This document shows positions 18,836-27,753 of a DNA stretch of 64,000 nucleotides, in pieces; within the stretch, counting starts at the first letter, position 1; each line of letters opens with the position of its first letter. A program made the position numbers and the translations under genes. Below the pieces are notes generated by a model that was not told the DNA's origin, searched no databases, and saw only the letters and a program-made list of their open reading frames with translations. The DNA is from an uncultured Verrucomicrobiae bacterium (lineage in GTDB: Bacteria > Verrucomicrobiota > Verrucomicrobiia > Limisphaerales > UBA1096), in assembly GCA_937770485.1 (NCBI GenBank), contig CALJHX010000034.1, positions 1-64,000 on the forward strand, in the 5' to 3' direction.

Positions 18836-19702
18836 TCAATCTTTTGAGGTCTTGGGGTCTAGGGCGTCGCGGAGGCCGTCGCCGACGAAGTTGAACGAAA
18901 AGAGCGTTATTGCAAACAGGGCGCCGGGGAAAACGAGCATCCACCACGCTTCACGCATCCGGTCGGCTCCGTCCTTGATGAGCAGGCCCCAAGACGGGGT
19001 AGGCGGCTGCACGCCCAGCCCGAGGAAACTGAGGAACGCCTCGAGCAGCATCACTGCCGGGATGGTCAGTGTCGTGTAAACGATGACCGGGCCAAGAATG
19101 TTGGGCACCATGTGACGGAAAAGGATGCGGCGCGTCGGCAGGCCAAGCGAGATGCACGCCTCGATGAATTCCTGCTGCCGCAAACTCATCACCTGGCCGC
19201 GGACGATGCGCGCCATCGTGAGCCACTCGACCGCGCCGATGGCGACGAAGAGCAGGAGCATGTTCCATTGGCCGGAGATGGAGAATTCGGAGCCGCGCGC
19301 CCGGAACCACTCGTCGATCGAGTCGCCGAGGTCTTTCGCGAAGACCATGAGCAGAATCACGAAGATGACGAACGGCAGCGAGTAGAGGATGTCCACGAGG
19401 CGCATCATCACGCTGTCGATCTTGCCGCCGAAGTAACCGGAGATGGTGCCGTAGCCGATGCCGATGGTGAGGGAGACGAAGGTGGCGACCAAGCCGACCA
19501 GCAGCGAGATTTGGCCGCCCTTGATGATGCGGCCAAGTTGGTCGCGGCCGAGGTGGTCAGAGCCAAGTGTGTACTCGCCGCCGGGCGCGGTTAGTTTGTC
19601 CTCGAGTACCGTATTCGTGTAGTAATCGCCCTCAAGAAAAAACGGCCCGATGAACGACAGGCCGGCGAGCAGCAGGATGAACACCCCGCCGGCGAGGGCC
19701 AT
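18836..19702 (-). CDS. oppC: oligopeptide ABC transporter permease OppC (start region frameshifted)
   Basis: Inner-membrane permease with about six membrane segments. YTLGSDHLGRDQLGRIIKGG is the typical loop after the first segment. EFIEACISLGLPTRRILFRH carries the EAA loop that docks the ATPases, and NFVGDGLRDALDPK is the usual C-terminus. The tracked ORF starts at an ATG directly before the first membrane helix, but homologues have a cytoplasmic lead-in like EKGESLWVGAWYRLRKNK. That lead-in is present upstream (19703-19775) in the same frame, without a start codon. A GTG at 19802, 3 bases after oppB, starts SDAPNSQAK in another frame. A single-base indel between about 19765 and 19790 would join them. 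Confidence 0.85.
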   Translation of the reverse strand: MALAGGVFILLLAGLSFIGPFFLEGDYYTNTVLEDKLTAPGGEYTLGSDHLGRDQLGRIIKGGQISLLVGLVATFVSLTIGIGYGTISGYFGGKIDSVMMRLVDILYSLPFVIFVILLMVFAKDLGDSIDEWFRARGSEFSISGQWNMLLLFVAIGAVEWLTMARIVRGQVMSLRQQEFIEACISLGLPTRRILFRHMVPNILGPVIVYTTLTIPAVMLLEAFLSFLGLGVQPPTPSWGLLIKDGADRMREAWWMLVFPGALFAITLFSFNFVGDGLRDALDPKTSKD

Positions 19703-19804
19703 TTTATTTTTACGCAGCCGATACCACGCGCCGACCCACAGCGACTCGCCTTTCTCGACGGTGTCGGTTGCGTTTGGCTTGGCTGTTGGGTGCGTCGCTC
19801 ACGG

Positions 19805-20734
19805 CTAGTCGAACTTGAGTTTCGGGTTGAGGGTGACCTGCAGGATGTCGACGATCAGGTTGAGCAGGATGATCAGCGTCGCGTAAAACATCACCACGCC
19901 TAGCACGAGCGTGTAGTCGCGGTTGAACGCGCTCTTGACGAAGTCCTGGCCAAGGCCGGGGATGGCAAAAATGGTTTCGATTACGAATGATCCGGCGATC
20001 AGACCCGCAACAGCTGGTCCCATGAAACTGATCACCGGCAGCAGTCCGCCGCGAAGCGAGTGTTTGAGGATGACCCGAAGGCCGGAGGCGCCCTTGGCCT
20101 TGGCCGTGCGGATGTAATCCTGCGTGAGGATATCAAGCATGCCGCCACGCGTGAGCCGCGAAATGTACGCCGCGTAAAAGAACCCAAGCGTTACCGACGG
20201 CAGCACCATGTCGCTGGCAAAAAACTGGTCGCCACTGAACCCGCCCCAGCCGGTGGCCGGGAACCACCCGAGTTGCAGCGAGAAAACCAGCATGAGCAGC
20301 GGCCCCATCACGAATGTCGGCAGGCAAATACCGATCATCGCCAGTGACGAGGGGATGTAGTCGATGTACGTGTTGGGGCGCAGCGAGGCGATGACTCCGA
20401 ATAAAACACCCAGACCAAGCGCAATGCACATCGCGAAAAAGCCGAGCTTGGCCGACACGGGAAATTTTTGGCTGATGATCTCGCCGACGGTGCGGTTCGG
20501 GTACTTGAACGACTGCAGGGTGGGCAGGTGGGTGATGTACTGGATGAATTGCTTGTGCAGTGGTTGGTCGAGGTTGAACTGCTTGTTCAGCAGCTCGCGA
20601 ACCTCGGCGGTCACCTGTTTGTCCTCGTCGAACGGCCCGCCCGGTGCCAGGCGGCACATGAAAAACGTCATCGCCGCCACACAGAGCAATACCGGTATGG
20701 TTTCCAGTATTCGGCGGAGGATGAACTTGAGCAT
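19805..20734 (-). CDS. oppB: oligopeptide ABC transporter permease OppB
   Basis: Inner-membrane permease, 309 residues. The N-terminus MLKFILRRILETIPVLLCVA, FMCRLAPGGPFD, YIRTAKAKGASGLRVILKHS (EAA loop) and ETIFAIPGLGQDFVKSAFNR are all characteristic of OppB/DppB. About six membrane segments alternate with short loops. It is preceded by oppA with a 36-base gap. It forms the translocation channel with OppC. Confidence 0.95.
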   Translation of the reverse strand: MLKFILRRILETIPVLLCVAAMTFFMCRLAPGGPFDEDKQVTAEVRELLNKQFNLDQPLHKQFIQYITHLPTLQSFKYPNRTVGEIISQKFPVSAKLGFFAMCIALGLGVLFGVIASLRPNTYIDYIPSSLAMIGICLPTFVMGPLLMLVFSLQLGWFPATGWGGFSGDQFFASDMVLPSVTLGFFYAAYISRLTRGGMLDILTQDYIRTAKAKGASGLRVILKHSLRGGLLPVISFMGPAVAGLIAGSFVIETIFAIPGLGQDFVKSAFNRDYTLVLGVVMFYATLIILLNLIVDILQVTLNPKLKFD

Positions 20735-20770
20735 GGGGTCAGCGCTTGGACAAGCGGGTGGGGGTCGGCG

Positions 20771-22399
20771 TTACTCGTCGGCCTTCACTTCGAGGTCAAG
20801 ATGTTTCCACGGATGGTGGTCGAGCACGTTTGCGTGCCAGTTTTTGACGGCGGGATTCAGCGCGTACACGCGGGTGTAAATGTAGATCGGCAGGACCGGC
20901 AGCTCGTCCATCAGGATTTCCTCCGCTTGTTGGAATAACTCCAGTCGAGCTTCGACATCCTGTGTGGCGGCCGCTTTCCGAATGAGTCCGTCATAATCGT
21001 CTCGGGCCCAGCCGGTTTGATTCTGCTGGCTCCACGAGGTCCACATGTCGAGGAAGGTGTTCGGGTCGGGGTAGTCGCCGGTCCAGCCGGCACGGCTGAT
21101 CTGGTAGTCCATCTCCCGCTGTCGATCGAGGTATACCTTCCATTCCTGGTTTTGCAGCGTGATGTTGATGTTCAGGTTTTTCTTCCACATCTGCTGAATG
21201 GCCTCGGCGATGATCCGATGCCCCTCGGTGGTGTTGTAGAGGAGTTCGAGTGAAGGAAAGCCCTTACCGTCTGGATAGCCGGCCTCGGCGAGCAGTTGCC
21301 GCGCTTTCTCGACGTTTTCCTCGATCCGTGCCCGCGCCGTGTAGCCGGCAACACCCGGGGGGGTGAAAAACAGCGCCGGCATTTGTTCGCCCTTGGTCAC
21401 GTTTTTCGTGATGCTGCCGCGGTCAAGCGACATCGCCAGGGCCTTGCGAACGCGGACGTCGTCGCACGGCTTCCGTGTGGTGTTGAACCGGTAAAAGTAC
21501 GAGGCCAAGTGCGGCTTGATTCGTAGCTCGTCGGGGTGCTCCTTCTTGTAAGTGGCGATTTTGTCGATGTGCAGGTTGTAGATGTTGTGCAGTTGCCCGC
21601 CGCGAAAGGCGTTTTCCTGCGTGGTCTCCAGTTCGATGGGATAAAAGTGGATCTCGTCCAGCTTGGTTGTCGCGGCGTCCCAGTAATCGGGGTTCTTCTC
21701 CACGACAATCTTGCGGCCAAGCTTCCATGATTTCAGCTTGAAGGCGCCATTGCTGACGAAATTCTCCGGCTTGGTCCAGCCGCTGCCGCGCTTGACCATG
21801 CCGCCGTGTTTCTCGACCGTCGCGATGTGCACCGGAAACCATGTGTAATGATTGAGCAGTGAAAGAAAGTAAGGGGTGGGGGAGTTAAGTGTGATCTCCA
21901 GCGTCCGCTCGTCGATCGCCCTGGCGCCTACCTGCGAGAAGTCCTTGAGCTTGCCCAAGCTGTAATCCTCAGCACCTTTCATGACGAACAACATGTAGGA
22001 GTACTTGGATGCCAGCGCCGGCGTGAGAATGCGCTTGAACGACTGCACAAAGTCATCCGCCGTGACCGGGTCACCGTTCGTCCACTTGGCGTTGCCTCGC
22101 AGGTGAAACGTGTACACCGTGCCATCCTCGGAAACTTCCCACGTTTCAGCCGTGCCCGGCACCGGATGAAGATCAACCGGGTCTTCCGCGACCAGCCCCT
22201 CCGTCAATGCAACGATGATGTGATGCTCCGGCACGCCGGTGACCACGTGCGGATCGATGTCCTCCGGTTCGGTGCCTACTGTAATGTTCAACACCTTGTT
22301 AGGTGTGCCTTGATCGACCGGCTTATTGCCGGGGCCGCAACCAGCCAAGACGCCGGCCAACAGGACAAGCGCACCGCCGGTGAGGATTCGATTTATCAT
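20771..22399 (-). CDS. oppA: oligopeptide-binding lipoprotein OppA
   Basis: Extracytoplasmic solute-binding protein (SBP family 5), 542 residues. The lipoprotein signal is MINRILTGGALVLLAGVLAGC, with lipobox LAGC anchoring it to a membrane. NITVGTEPEDIDPHVVTGVP is the usual mature start. TYTFHLRGNAKWTNGDPVTA is the SBP_bac_5 signature (EDGTVYTFHLR), and ALAMSLDRGSITKNVTKGEQ is also typical. It heads the operon and should capture peptides for OppBCDF. A promoter probably lies in 22400-22568, divergent from phhB. A CTTGGCCAAG palindrome lies 36 bases upstream of its start. Confidence 0.95.
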   Translation of the reverse strand: MINRILTGGALVLLAGVLAGCGPGNKPVDQGTPNKVLNITVGTEPEDIDPHVVTGVPEHHIIVALTEGLVAEDPVDLHPVPGTAETWEVSEDGTVYTFHLRGNAKWTNGDPVTADDFVQSFKRILTPALASKYSYMLFVMKGAEDYSLGKLKDFSQVGARAIDERTLEITLNSPTPYFLSLLNHYTWFPVHIATVEKHGGMVKRGSGWTKPENFVSNGAFKLKSWKLGRKIVVEKNPDYWDAATTKLDEIHFYPIELETTQENAFRGGQLHNIYNLHIDKIATYKKEHPDELRIKPHLASYFYRFNTTRKPCDDVRVRKALAMSLDRGSITKNVTKGEQMPALFFTPPGVAGYTARARIEENVEKARQLLAEAGYPDGKGFPSLELLYNTTEGHRIIAEAIQQMWKKNLNINITLQNQEWKVYLDRQREMDYQISRAGWTGDYPDPNTFLDMWTSWSQQNQTGWARDDYDGLIRKAAATQDVEARLELFQQAEEILMDELPVLPIYIYTRVYALNPAVKNWHANVLDHHPWKHLDLEVKADE

Positions 22400-22568
22400 T
22401 GCTGGGAAATATTTTGGGTAATGCCGGCTAAGCCCTTGGCCAAGCGAAACGCCGGAGACTTTTGTCGCTTGGCCAGGCGAAAGTCAATGCCTCGTGGCCA
22501 GCCCAAGCCATTGTTGGGTATTGAAATAAACATTAAATATGCGGACACTCCGGCAGTTACTTAGAAGC

Positions 22569-22865
22569 ATGAGCGAACCACTAACCGAAAACCAAATCCA
22601 GGAAGCGCTGGCTAACCTCCCCGGTTGGGCATTTGCTGATGACACAATCAGCAGAACCTACCGGTTCGGCAGTTTCACCGAGGCTATTGGCTTTATCACT
22701 GAAATGGCCTTTGCTTGCGAGAGGTCCAATCACCATCCGGAACTCACAAACGTGTACAGCACCGTCACCATAAGCCTCAACACACATGATGCCGGGGGCA
22801 AAGTGACCGAAAAAGACATCGATTTGGCCGGGAAAATCGAAAACCTAAATGAGAAAAGAGTCTAA
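22569..22865 (+). CDS. phhB: pterin-4a-carbinolamine dehydratase
   Basis: Small cytoplasmic enzyme, 98 residues from ATG 22569. It dehydrates 4a-hydroxytetrahydrobiopterin in aromatic amino-acid hydroxylation or acts in pterin recycling. The active-site block ACERSNHHPELTNVYSTVTI (two adjacent His, Pro) and LNTHDAGGKVTEKDIDLAGK are diagnostic. The track start at 22539 adds a basic leader MRTLRQLLRS not seen in the family. Its initiation site overlaps the divergent oppA promoter region. No phenylalanine hydroxylase is in the window. Confidence 0.93.
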   Translation: MSEPLTENQIQEALANLPGWAFADDTISRTYRFGSFTEAIGFITEMAFACERSNHHPELTNVYSTVTISLNTHDAGGKVTEKDIDLAGKIENLNEKRV

Positions 22866-22975
22866 GAGGCAATGATTTAGGTTGCCATTAGCCTGTTTTA
22901 AAGGAAAATAAGGGCCTTGAGACAGCAACTTGGCGGGTGCGTTCAAAAAGAAATGAAAAAAGTTGCTAAAAAGGG

Positions 22976-23010
22976 GTTGACGCCCGGCAACGCCTCTGCC
23001 AAATTCGCTG
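22976..23010 (+). promoter_or_regulatory. possible sigma-70 promoter of the exported repeat protein
   Basis: TTGACG at 22979-22984 fits a -35 box. About 17 bases later the sequence CAAATT is only a fair -10 match. It lies about 30 bases before the ATG at 23036. The -35 is convincing, the -10 is not. Confidence 0.3.
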
Positions 23011-23035
23011 CGCATACGGAAACTATTCCAAAGAA

Positions 23036-23677
23036 ATGAGAACTAAAACACTAATACTAACAGCATTTGTCGGCGCATTGGGAATCGCTGGAGCTTCGGC
23101 TCAAGTCTATTCTGTCAATGCGGTGGGATACGTCAACAAGAGCATCCCTGCGGGATTCTCGATCGTTGCCAATCCCCTTAACAACGGCGGAAACAAGGTT
23201 TCTGACGTTTTCGGTGCCAATCCTGGCTCACTGACCGTTTATCGTTTCGGCGATGCCGGTTTCTCCATCAACTCCTACGACGCTGATTTTGAAGAGTGGG
23301 ATGACGGAGATGCCACGGTTGCTCCGGGAGAAGGATTCTTCGTTCTGAACAGCGGTGACGCAGCAGTGAACATTACCTTCGTGGGTGAAGTTCCTCAGGG
23401 TGATCTCAGCAATGGCTTGCCTAAGGGTTTCTCCATTCGCAGTTCACAAGTTCCGCAGGAAGGCAAACTGGATTCTGATCTTGGCTTCCCAACTGATGAG
23501 GCTGTGACGGTTTATCAGTTCGGCGCTGCAGGTTACACCATCAGTTCCTATGATTCGGACTTCGAAGAGTGGGATACGGATGACGCGGCTGGCCCAGTTG
23601 TCGGTGTTGCAGAGGGATTCTGGGTTCTGCGCGAAAGCGCCACGAACTGGACACGCTCATTCAGCACCTCTGAATAA
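23036..23677 (+). CDS. exported protein with a duplicated beta-rich module
   Basis: I do not recognise a characterised family, but proteins opening AQVYSVNAVGYVNKSIPAGF are frequent in Verrucomicrobia. The 213-residue product has a signal peptide (MRTKTLILTAFVGALGIAGASA) and two copies of one module. Copy one is VYRFGDAGFSINSYDADFEE followed by a GEGFFVLNSG ending. Copy two is VYQFGAAGYTISSYDSDFEE with AEGFWVLRES. The acidic DFEEWDDGD stretches could bind metal. It is followed 41 bases later by a PEP-CTERM gene on the same strand. A surface or matrix role is inferred from export and neighbour only. Confidence 0.75.
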   Translation: MRTKTLILTAFVGALGIAGASAQVYSVNAVGYVNKSIPAGFSIVANPLNNGGNKVSDVFGANPGSLTVYRFGDAGFSINSYDADFEEWDDGDATVAPGEGFFVLNSGDAAVNITFVGEVPQGDLSNGLPKGFSIRSSQVPQEGKLDSDLGFPTDEAVTVYQFGAAGYTISSYDSDFEEWDTDDAAGPVVGVAEGFWVLRESATNWTRSFSTSE

Positions 23678-23718
23678 ACGTTAAGTAATTTCTGGTACAT
23701 TAACCAAACTAAGAAAAA

Positions 23719-24225
23719 ATGAAAAAACTAGTACTATTATTGGCATGCACGGTGATCGCTACCTCCGCCTTTGCGCAGGGTACAATCAACTTCACCAACA
23801 TGAAGCCTAGCAAGCAGATCATCACTGATGGATCTGGAGCTAACCTCGAAGGTGGTTGGGCCCAGCTGTATGCAGGCTCTTCTGCTGAAAACTTGGCCGC
23901 AGTTGGTAGCCCGGTTGCCTTTTATACAGGCACCAAGGCCGGTTACTTCAAGGGCGGTGTTGTTGATTCTGGATTAAGCGGGTCGGTAGCCGGTTTCTTT
24001 CAGGTAGCTGCTTGGAAGGGTGCTGACACTTTTGCTGCTGCAACAGAGTCAGGCATGTCCAATGTGTTGAGCCTAACCCCAGGCAATTCAGCTGCGAGCC
24101 CTCCGGGTTTGCCGGCTAACTTGGAAGGTTTGGAAGCTTTCAGCCTTACGGTGATTCCCGAGCCGGGCACCATCGCGTTGGCTGTTTTGGGACTGGCAGC
24201 ATTCTTTGTGCGCCGTCGCAAATAA
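23719..24225 (+). CDS. PEP-CTERM sorted exported protein
   Basis: 168 residues with an N-terminal signal peptide (MKKLVLLLACTVIATSAFAQG) and a C-terminal sorting tag VIPEPGTIALAVLGLAAFFV followed by RRRK. That tag is the PEP motif, a membrane helix and a basic end recognised by exosortase. In between is an unremarkable Gly/Ala-rich beta domain (GTINFTNMKPSKQIITDG, YTGTKAGYFKGGVVD). Such proteins are processed by EpsH/XrtA-type exosortases and placed in the envelope or exopolysaccharide. No exosortase is in this window. A strong terminator follows it. Confidence 0.88.
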   Translation: MKKLVLLLACTVIATSAFAQGTINFTNMKPSKQIITDGSGANLEGGWAQLYAGSSAENLAAVGSPVAFYTGTKAGYFKGGVVDSGLSGSVAGFFQVAAWKGADTFAAATESGMSNVLSLTPGNSAASPPGLPANLEGLEAFSLTVIPEPGTIALAVLGLAAFFVRRRK

Positions 24226-24247
24226 TTAGTTGGTGTGTTCTCATTAA

Positions 24248-24274
24248 GCCGCCCGCAAGGGCGGCTTTTTTTTT
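24248..24274 (+). terminator. rho-independent terminator
   Basis: GCCGCCC-GCAA-GGGCGGC is a perfect 7-base-pair stem followed by nine T residues. It sits 22 bases after the PEP-CTERM stop and separates that transcript from the helicase gene. Confidence 0.9.
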
Positions 24275-24317
24275 GCCCTAGTTTGGTATTAAATTCTCTG
24301 ATTGGAACAGTTCAATA

Positions 24318-27062
24318 GTGAGTGATGTAAAACAAAAGATACGTTATCTGCGGGAATGCTATTCTTCAGACAGTAGCGGGATTGAAATATTGAATATATT
24401 CTCACGTTCAGTTGAACATCGGATATTCATTGAAGGAGGGAATGAGTTAGCGTTTGAGGGGGATCACCAAATCCCATTGGATAAAGATGCAGGAAGTGCA
24501 GCACATGAGGCTGCAATAGTGTATGAACGTGAGAAGGAGCTTATTTATGCATCGATATTTGTAGCGGGAAAAAATCCAGAAACAGCTGAAAAAACCGTTT
24601 CTCCTTTGGTGGTGTTTCCAGGAAAAATTGAAAAGATTGCTGGTTTTCCATTTCTTTCTTTTGATTCAACAAACTTCAGAATTAACTATGGCTTAATTAA
24701 GAGAATCATAGTGGATGATGAAAAGAGTTCGCTTTTGCATGAGCAAATCTTTGAAGCGGTGGCAGATGGTCTTTTCAGGCCGGAGGGAATCGCTGCAATA
24801 GTGGATTCCTTCAAATGTTTAGCCAGTGATATTGATGTATCACAAATGATTTTCTTTCCGCATGCGAAAGCGTCAACAGATTTAAGAAAACAAGCAGTTA
24901 ACGAGGGTTTAAAGGTATTACCAGCAGGTTGTGTTGCTTTAATAAAGCGATCCATTGAGCGTCGTGGTATTTTGGAGGAATTAGCCATAATGTCTGACGC
25001 GAATAAGTTTTCTAAACCAATTTGCGAACTTTTGGGCGTAGCTGGGTCAAAAGACCGTACGAGAGAAAAGAAAACAAAGTTGGAAAAAATACCAGCAGTT
25101 TTAAGTGTTCCTCAAAGCAACATTCTAAAATCCTGTGCTCAAAACCCAGTGACATTGGTGATTGGGCCTCCTGGAACAGGGAAATCGTACACAATTGCCT
25201 GTATGGCGTTGGAGCATATGGCGAGGGGGAAATCGGTGTTGATTGCTTCAAGAAAAGACCATGCAGTAGACGTAATCGGACAAAAGATTGAAACACTCTC
25301 TGGTGACAAATCGAGCGTTATTCGTGGAGGGAGAAAGAAATATTTGTCCGAATTGAAAACTAGGTTGCAAGCGATTTTGAGCGGTATGCGAGGCAGGAAG
25401 AAAGCGGCAACTTTGCAAGGCCACGCAGAAGCGGAGACAATCAAACTAACTCAATCCATAGAAGGTATTGAGAGAAACATCAAAAAATCTGAGTCAGTTT
25501 TCAACAAGCGATCTGAACAGGAGAAAGAGTATGCCAGCATCCAAGAAAAATTGTCCCAAGGTGGATTTCAACTCATTAGCAAAATCAGATTATTTATCCT
25601 TCAGCACAGCATTAATTCCAGAAAAGAATCTTTTGACGTATTAATCAAATCGATCGAACACAAAATTGATATTAGAAATCGGGATGTAATCAAGCGAATT
25701 GGAATAAGAAAAGACGCGAGGGTTCATGAGGTGCTTGCGAGCAATCGAAAAACATTGATGGATTTTCTTAAATCCCTCAGGGCTAGGACAGGGGCGAAGC
25801 AGCGCGATATGCTTTCAAAACTGGATATCGGGATGATCTTGAAAACGTTTCCGGTCTGGATGTCTAAGAATTCCGACATTCACGACAATATGCCGCTGAT
25901 TCCGGAAATGTTTGATTTGGCGATAATAGATGAGGCAACTCAATGTGACATTGCAAGTTGTCTTCCTATCCTGCAACGGGCCAAGCGGGTTGCTATTGTG
26001 GGAGATCCAAAGCAACTGCGACATGTCTCTTTTCTTGCTAGAAGCAAGCAAGCCATACTGGCCACAAAAGAAGGACTGGGTGCGGAAGTTGCAGATCAAT
26101 TGGATTACCGATCCAAGAGTATTCTTGATCTTGCAGAGGAGACGATAACCGAACAACAACGAGTCCAATTTTTGGATGAACATTACCGGAGTCGTCCAGA
26201 TATCATTCAATTCAGTAATCGTCATTTTTACAACGGTTCACTTCGTATTATGACCCAAAATCCGGAGTTGGTCCGATTCCGAAATATCCAAGTGATTCAA
26301 TGTAATGGTGTTCGGGAAAAAAATGGCATCAATAGAAATGAATCTGAGAAATTATTAAAACTCATTCGGGATACAGTTGAGTCCCAAAGTCACCTAGAGT
26401 CCGAGTACTTGCAAAGTATTGGCGTAACAACTCCGTTTAGGCATCAAGCTGATTATCTCGGAGAGTTGATTCATCGTGAAGTACCCATTGAGGCAATCCA
26501 AAAACATAAGATCTTAGTTGGAACGCCTCATTCATTCCAAGGAGAAGAGCGCGATATTATGTGCCTTTCGTTTGCGTTGGATGAGAAATCATCCGCTACT
26601 GCGTTTCGATATATGAACCAACCAGATGTTTTCAATGTCATGGTCACTCGAGCGAGAGTTCAGCAGGTCGTCTTTCTTTCTATTAGAGAGGGCGATTTAA
26701 AGAAAAACTCATTGCTAGCTTCCTATTTGTTGTATTTGAGAGGTTATTATCAAGAACCTACGTGTGGGCAGTTATCTCAGCTTCCTGATTCCGCTCTCCC
26801 AGTGTATGATGCGTTAAATAAAGCCGGATATAAAGTGTGGCCGTCGTTTGATGTCGCTGGGATGGAGATGGATTTCGTAATTCAGAAAAAGGGAAGAACG
26901 TTGGGGATTGATTTAATCGGTTTTCCTGGTCGATTCGAGGATGCGTTTAGCTTGGAGCGATATAAAATGTTAAAGCGTGCCGGGATGCGAATATTCCCCT
27001 TGGCTTATTCCGAATGGGGGAGGTCTCAAGAGGAATGTTTGGATTCGATTCGAGAGTTTTAG
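24318..27062 (+). CDS. SF1 (Upf1/DNA2-type) helicase with C-terminal Vsr/MTES_1575-like nuclease domain
   Basis: This 914-residue protein starts at a GTG. Residues 1-240 match nothing I know. The AAA_11/AAA_12 helicase core begins at about 265: Walker A VIGPPGTGKSYTIA (about 283), a charged, probably coiled insert (380-500), Walker B LAIIDEATQCDIAS (about 540), motif III GDPKQLRHVSFL, motif IV EHYRSRPDIIQFSN, motif V VGTPHSFQGEERDIM and motif VI NVMVTRARVQQVV. Residues 820-914 resemble Vsr/DUF559-type nucleases: AGYKVWPSFDVAGMEMDFVI, then LGIDLIGF and GMRIFPLAYSEW. Asp852 and Asp865 would be the acidic pair, but the usual E-x-K/ECDG box is altered to IDLIG. The gene is AT-rich, solitary and palindrome-free, as expected for acquired defence genes. 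A repair or RNA role is possible. Confidence 0.8.
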   Translation: MSDVKQKIRYLRECYSSDSSGIEILNIFSRSVEHRIFIEGGNELAFEGDHQIPLDKDAGSAAHEAAIVYEREKELIYASIFVAGKNPETAEKTVSPLVVFPGKIEKIAGFPFLSFDSTNFRINYGLIKRIIVDDEKSSLLHEQIFEAVADGLFRPEGIAAIVDSFKCLASDIDVSQMIFFPHAKASTDLRKQAVNEGLKVLPAGCVALIKRSIERRGILEELAIMSDANKFSKPICELLGVAGSKDRTREKKTKLEKIPAVLSVPQSNILKSCAQNPVTLVIGPPGTGKSYTIACMALEHMARGKSVLIASRKDHAVDVIGQKIETLSGDKSSVIRGGRKKYLSELKTRLQAILSGMRGRKKAATLQGHAEAETIKLTQSIEGIERNIKKSESVFNKRSEQEKEYASIQEKLSQGGFQLISKIRLFILQHSINSRKESFDVLIKSIEHKIDIRNRDVIKRIGIRKDARVHEVLASNRKTLMDFLKSLRARTGAKQRDMLSKLDIGMILKTFPVWMSKNSDIHDNMPLIPEMFDLAIIDEATQCDIASCLPILQRAKRVAIVGDPKQLRHVSFLARSKQAILATKEGLGAEVADQLDYRSKSILDLAEETITEQQRVQFLDEHYRSRPDIIQFSNRHFYNGSLRIMTQNPELVRFRNIQVIQCNGVREKNGINRNESEKLLKLIRDTVESQSHLESEYLQSIGVTTPFRHQADYLGELIHREVPIEAIQKHKILVGTPHSFQGEERDIMCLSFALDEKSSATAFRYMNQPDVFNVMVTRARVQQVVFLSIREGDLKKNSLLASYLLYLRGYYQEPTCGQLSQLPDSALPVYDALNKAGYKVWPSFDVAGMEMDFVIQKKGRTLGIDLIGFPGRFEDAFSLERYKMLKRAGMRIFPLAYSEWGRSQEECLDSIREF

Positions 27063-27077
27063 GTTTCCTGGGTTTTC

Positions 27078-27728
27078 CTAGCTGATTTCAAAGAAACCGC
27101 CAATGTCTTCATAAGTTTGAAATACCTGATCCGCGCCCGCTTGCTCTAGTGCATTTGCCTTGAACGTATTTGTGATGGCCAAAACCGTCATTCCAGCCGC
27201 CTTGCCGGCCAGAACTCCGGAAACGGTATCTTCGATCACACAGCACTTTTTAGGCATCACACCCAGGCGCCTAGCCGCCAGGAGGAAGGTATCTGGGGCA
27301 GGCTTGGGCTTTTCCACATCCTCTGAACTTGCAGTGCACCGGAAATAACGGCGCAAGTCTCGCATTGCCAGGACTTCGTCAATAATTCGATGAACAGAAC
27401 CTGAGGCAACGGCAAGTGGGAGTTGCTTTGCCAAGCACTGAACCAATTTCGGGACACCATCGAAGATAGGCTGCTTGTCGCGAAGTATTTGAAGCAGTCG
27501 TTCCTCTCTGAGTCCGAGGAGTTCCTCGATGGGTTGCGTGGGATGATGCTTTTCGATGAAGGTCTCCCAAAGGACGCGGTCGGATCGGCCGTAAAAATCG
27601 GGAAAGTGGATACCGTGATTGTCGCCGTAACCCATCTCCTGCCAGAGTTCCAAAAACGACATTTCATGAATCGGCTCACTGTCGACGATCACGCCGTCCA
27701 TGTCGAAAATTACCGCGTCGAACCGACT
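27078..27728 (-). CDS. HAD-superfamily sugar-phosphate phosphatase/phosphomutase-like
   Basis: 216 residues from ATG 27728, chosen because it is preceded by GGGAGGGGAA, a strong ribosome site. Motif I FDMDGVIVDSEPIHEMS has the nucleophile Asp and a cap typical of beta-phosphoglucomutase-like HADs. Motif II is AVASGSV, motif III is the Lys in EDVEKPKPAPDTF, and motif IV is CCVIEDTVSGVLAGKAAGM. It lies 25 bases downstream of a ribulokinase-like gene on the same strand, so it may act on the sugar phosphate that kinase makes. General phosphatase activity is the safe call. Confidence 0.88.
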   Translation of the reverse strand, partial: SRFDAVIFDMDGVIVDSEPIHEMSFLELWQEMGYGDNHGIHFPDFYGRSDRVLWETFIEKHHPTQPIEELLGLREERLLQILRDKQPIFDGVPKLVQCLAKQLPLAVASGSVHRIIDEVLAMRDLRRYFRCTASSEDVEKPKPAPDTFLLAARRLGVMPKKCCVIEDTVSGVLAGKAAGMTVLAITNTFKANALEQAGADQVFQTYEDIGGFFEIS

Positions 27729-27753
27729 CATTTCCCCTCCCGATATATTTGTT

